NCBI GenBank assembly: GCA_003487805.1
Contig: DNNE01000142.1
Span: forward strand, 1-5,687
Origin: Blastocatellia bacterium
GTDB taxonomy: Bacteria; Acidobacteriota; Blastocatellia; Pyrinomonadales; Pyrinomonadaceae
Reading direction: 5' to 3'
DNA length: 5,687 nucleotides
Of this stretch, positions 5,632-5,687 are shown piece after piece (position 1 is the stretch's first letter; each line of letters opens with the position of its first letter). The position numbers and the translations under genes are program-made. Below the pieces are notes generated by a model that had not been told where the DNA came from, did no database searches, and worked only from the letters and a program-made list of their open reading frames with translations.

Positions 5632-5687
5632 TAGGTGAGCTGATTCCACGTTGAGCGCGGCTTTGCCTGATGTGCGGAAAGGCTCCG

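Overview
The window reads as a stretch of chromosome from an environmental, moderately GC-rich Gram-negative bacterium. My best guess is Acidobacteriota (Blastocatellia-like) or a neighbouring phylum. This rests on the style of the proteins (a MHS-type MFS carrier with a long periplasmic loop, a secreted alpha-amino-acid ester hydrolase, a stand-alone DUF1801 protein) and on repeat-rich spacers of a kind I associate with those groups. No ribosomal or other marker gene is present, so this placement is inference.

All four convincing genes lie on the minus strand and are transcribed from the right edge leftwards. (1) An MFS transporter of the metabolite:H+ symporter type occupies about 4171-5631; its reading frame stays open to the right edge of the window. 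(2) A four-base overlap leads into a 409-residue membrane protein (2945-4174) of a family I cannot name. It has two N-terminal and two C-terminal hydrophobic segments around a cytosolic domain with TIR-like character. (3) After a 93-base spacer containing a short direct repeat comes a secreted serine hydrolase (842-2851) with every active-site landmark of alpha-amino-acid ester hydrolases, the beta-lactam acylase-like enzymes. (4) After a 150-base spacer holding a long imperfect palindrome comes a small DUF1801 protein (284-691).

The left 283 bases carry no credible gene. They hold at least three partial copies, in both orientations, of a palindromic element that pairs a GCGCTGAAGGCGC core with an AGCCCGG hairpin, followed by another inverted repeat close to the end of the DUF1801 gene.

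The overlap of genes 1 and 2 suggests they are co-transcribed and translationally coupled. Genes 3 and 4 share the direction but are separated by repeat-bearing spacers and may be independent. The transporter could handle a substrate or product of the hydrolase, but nothing in the sequence proves that. The least explained items are the TIR-like membrane protein, whose base composition looks lower in GC than its neighbours, and the three different kinds of repeat that fill every spacer longer than about 50 bases.
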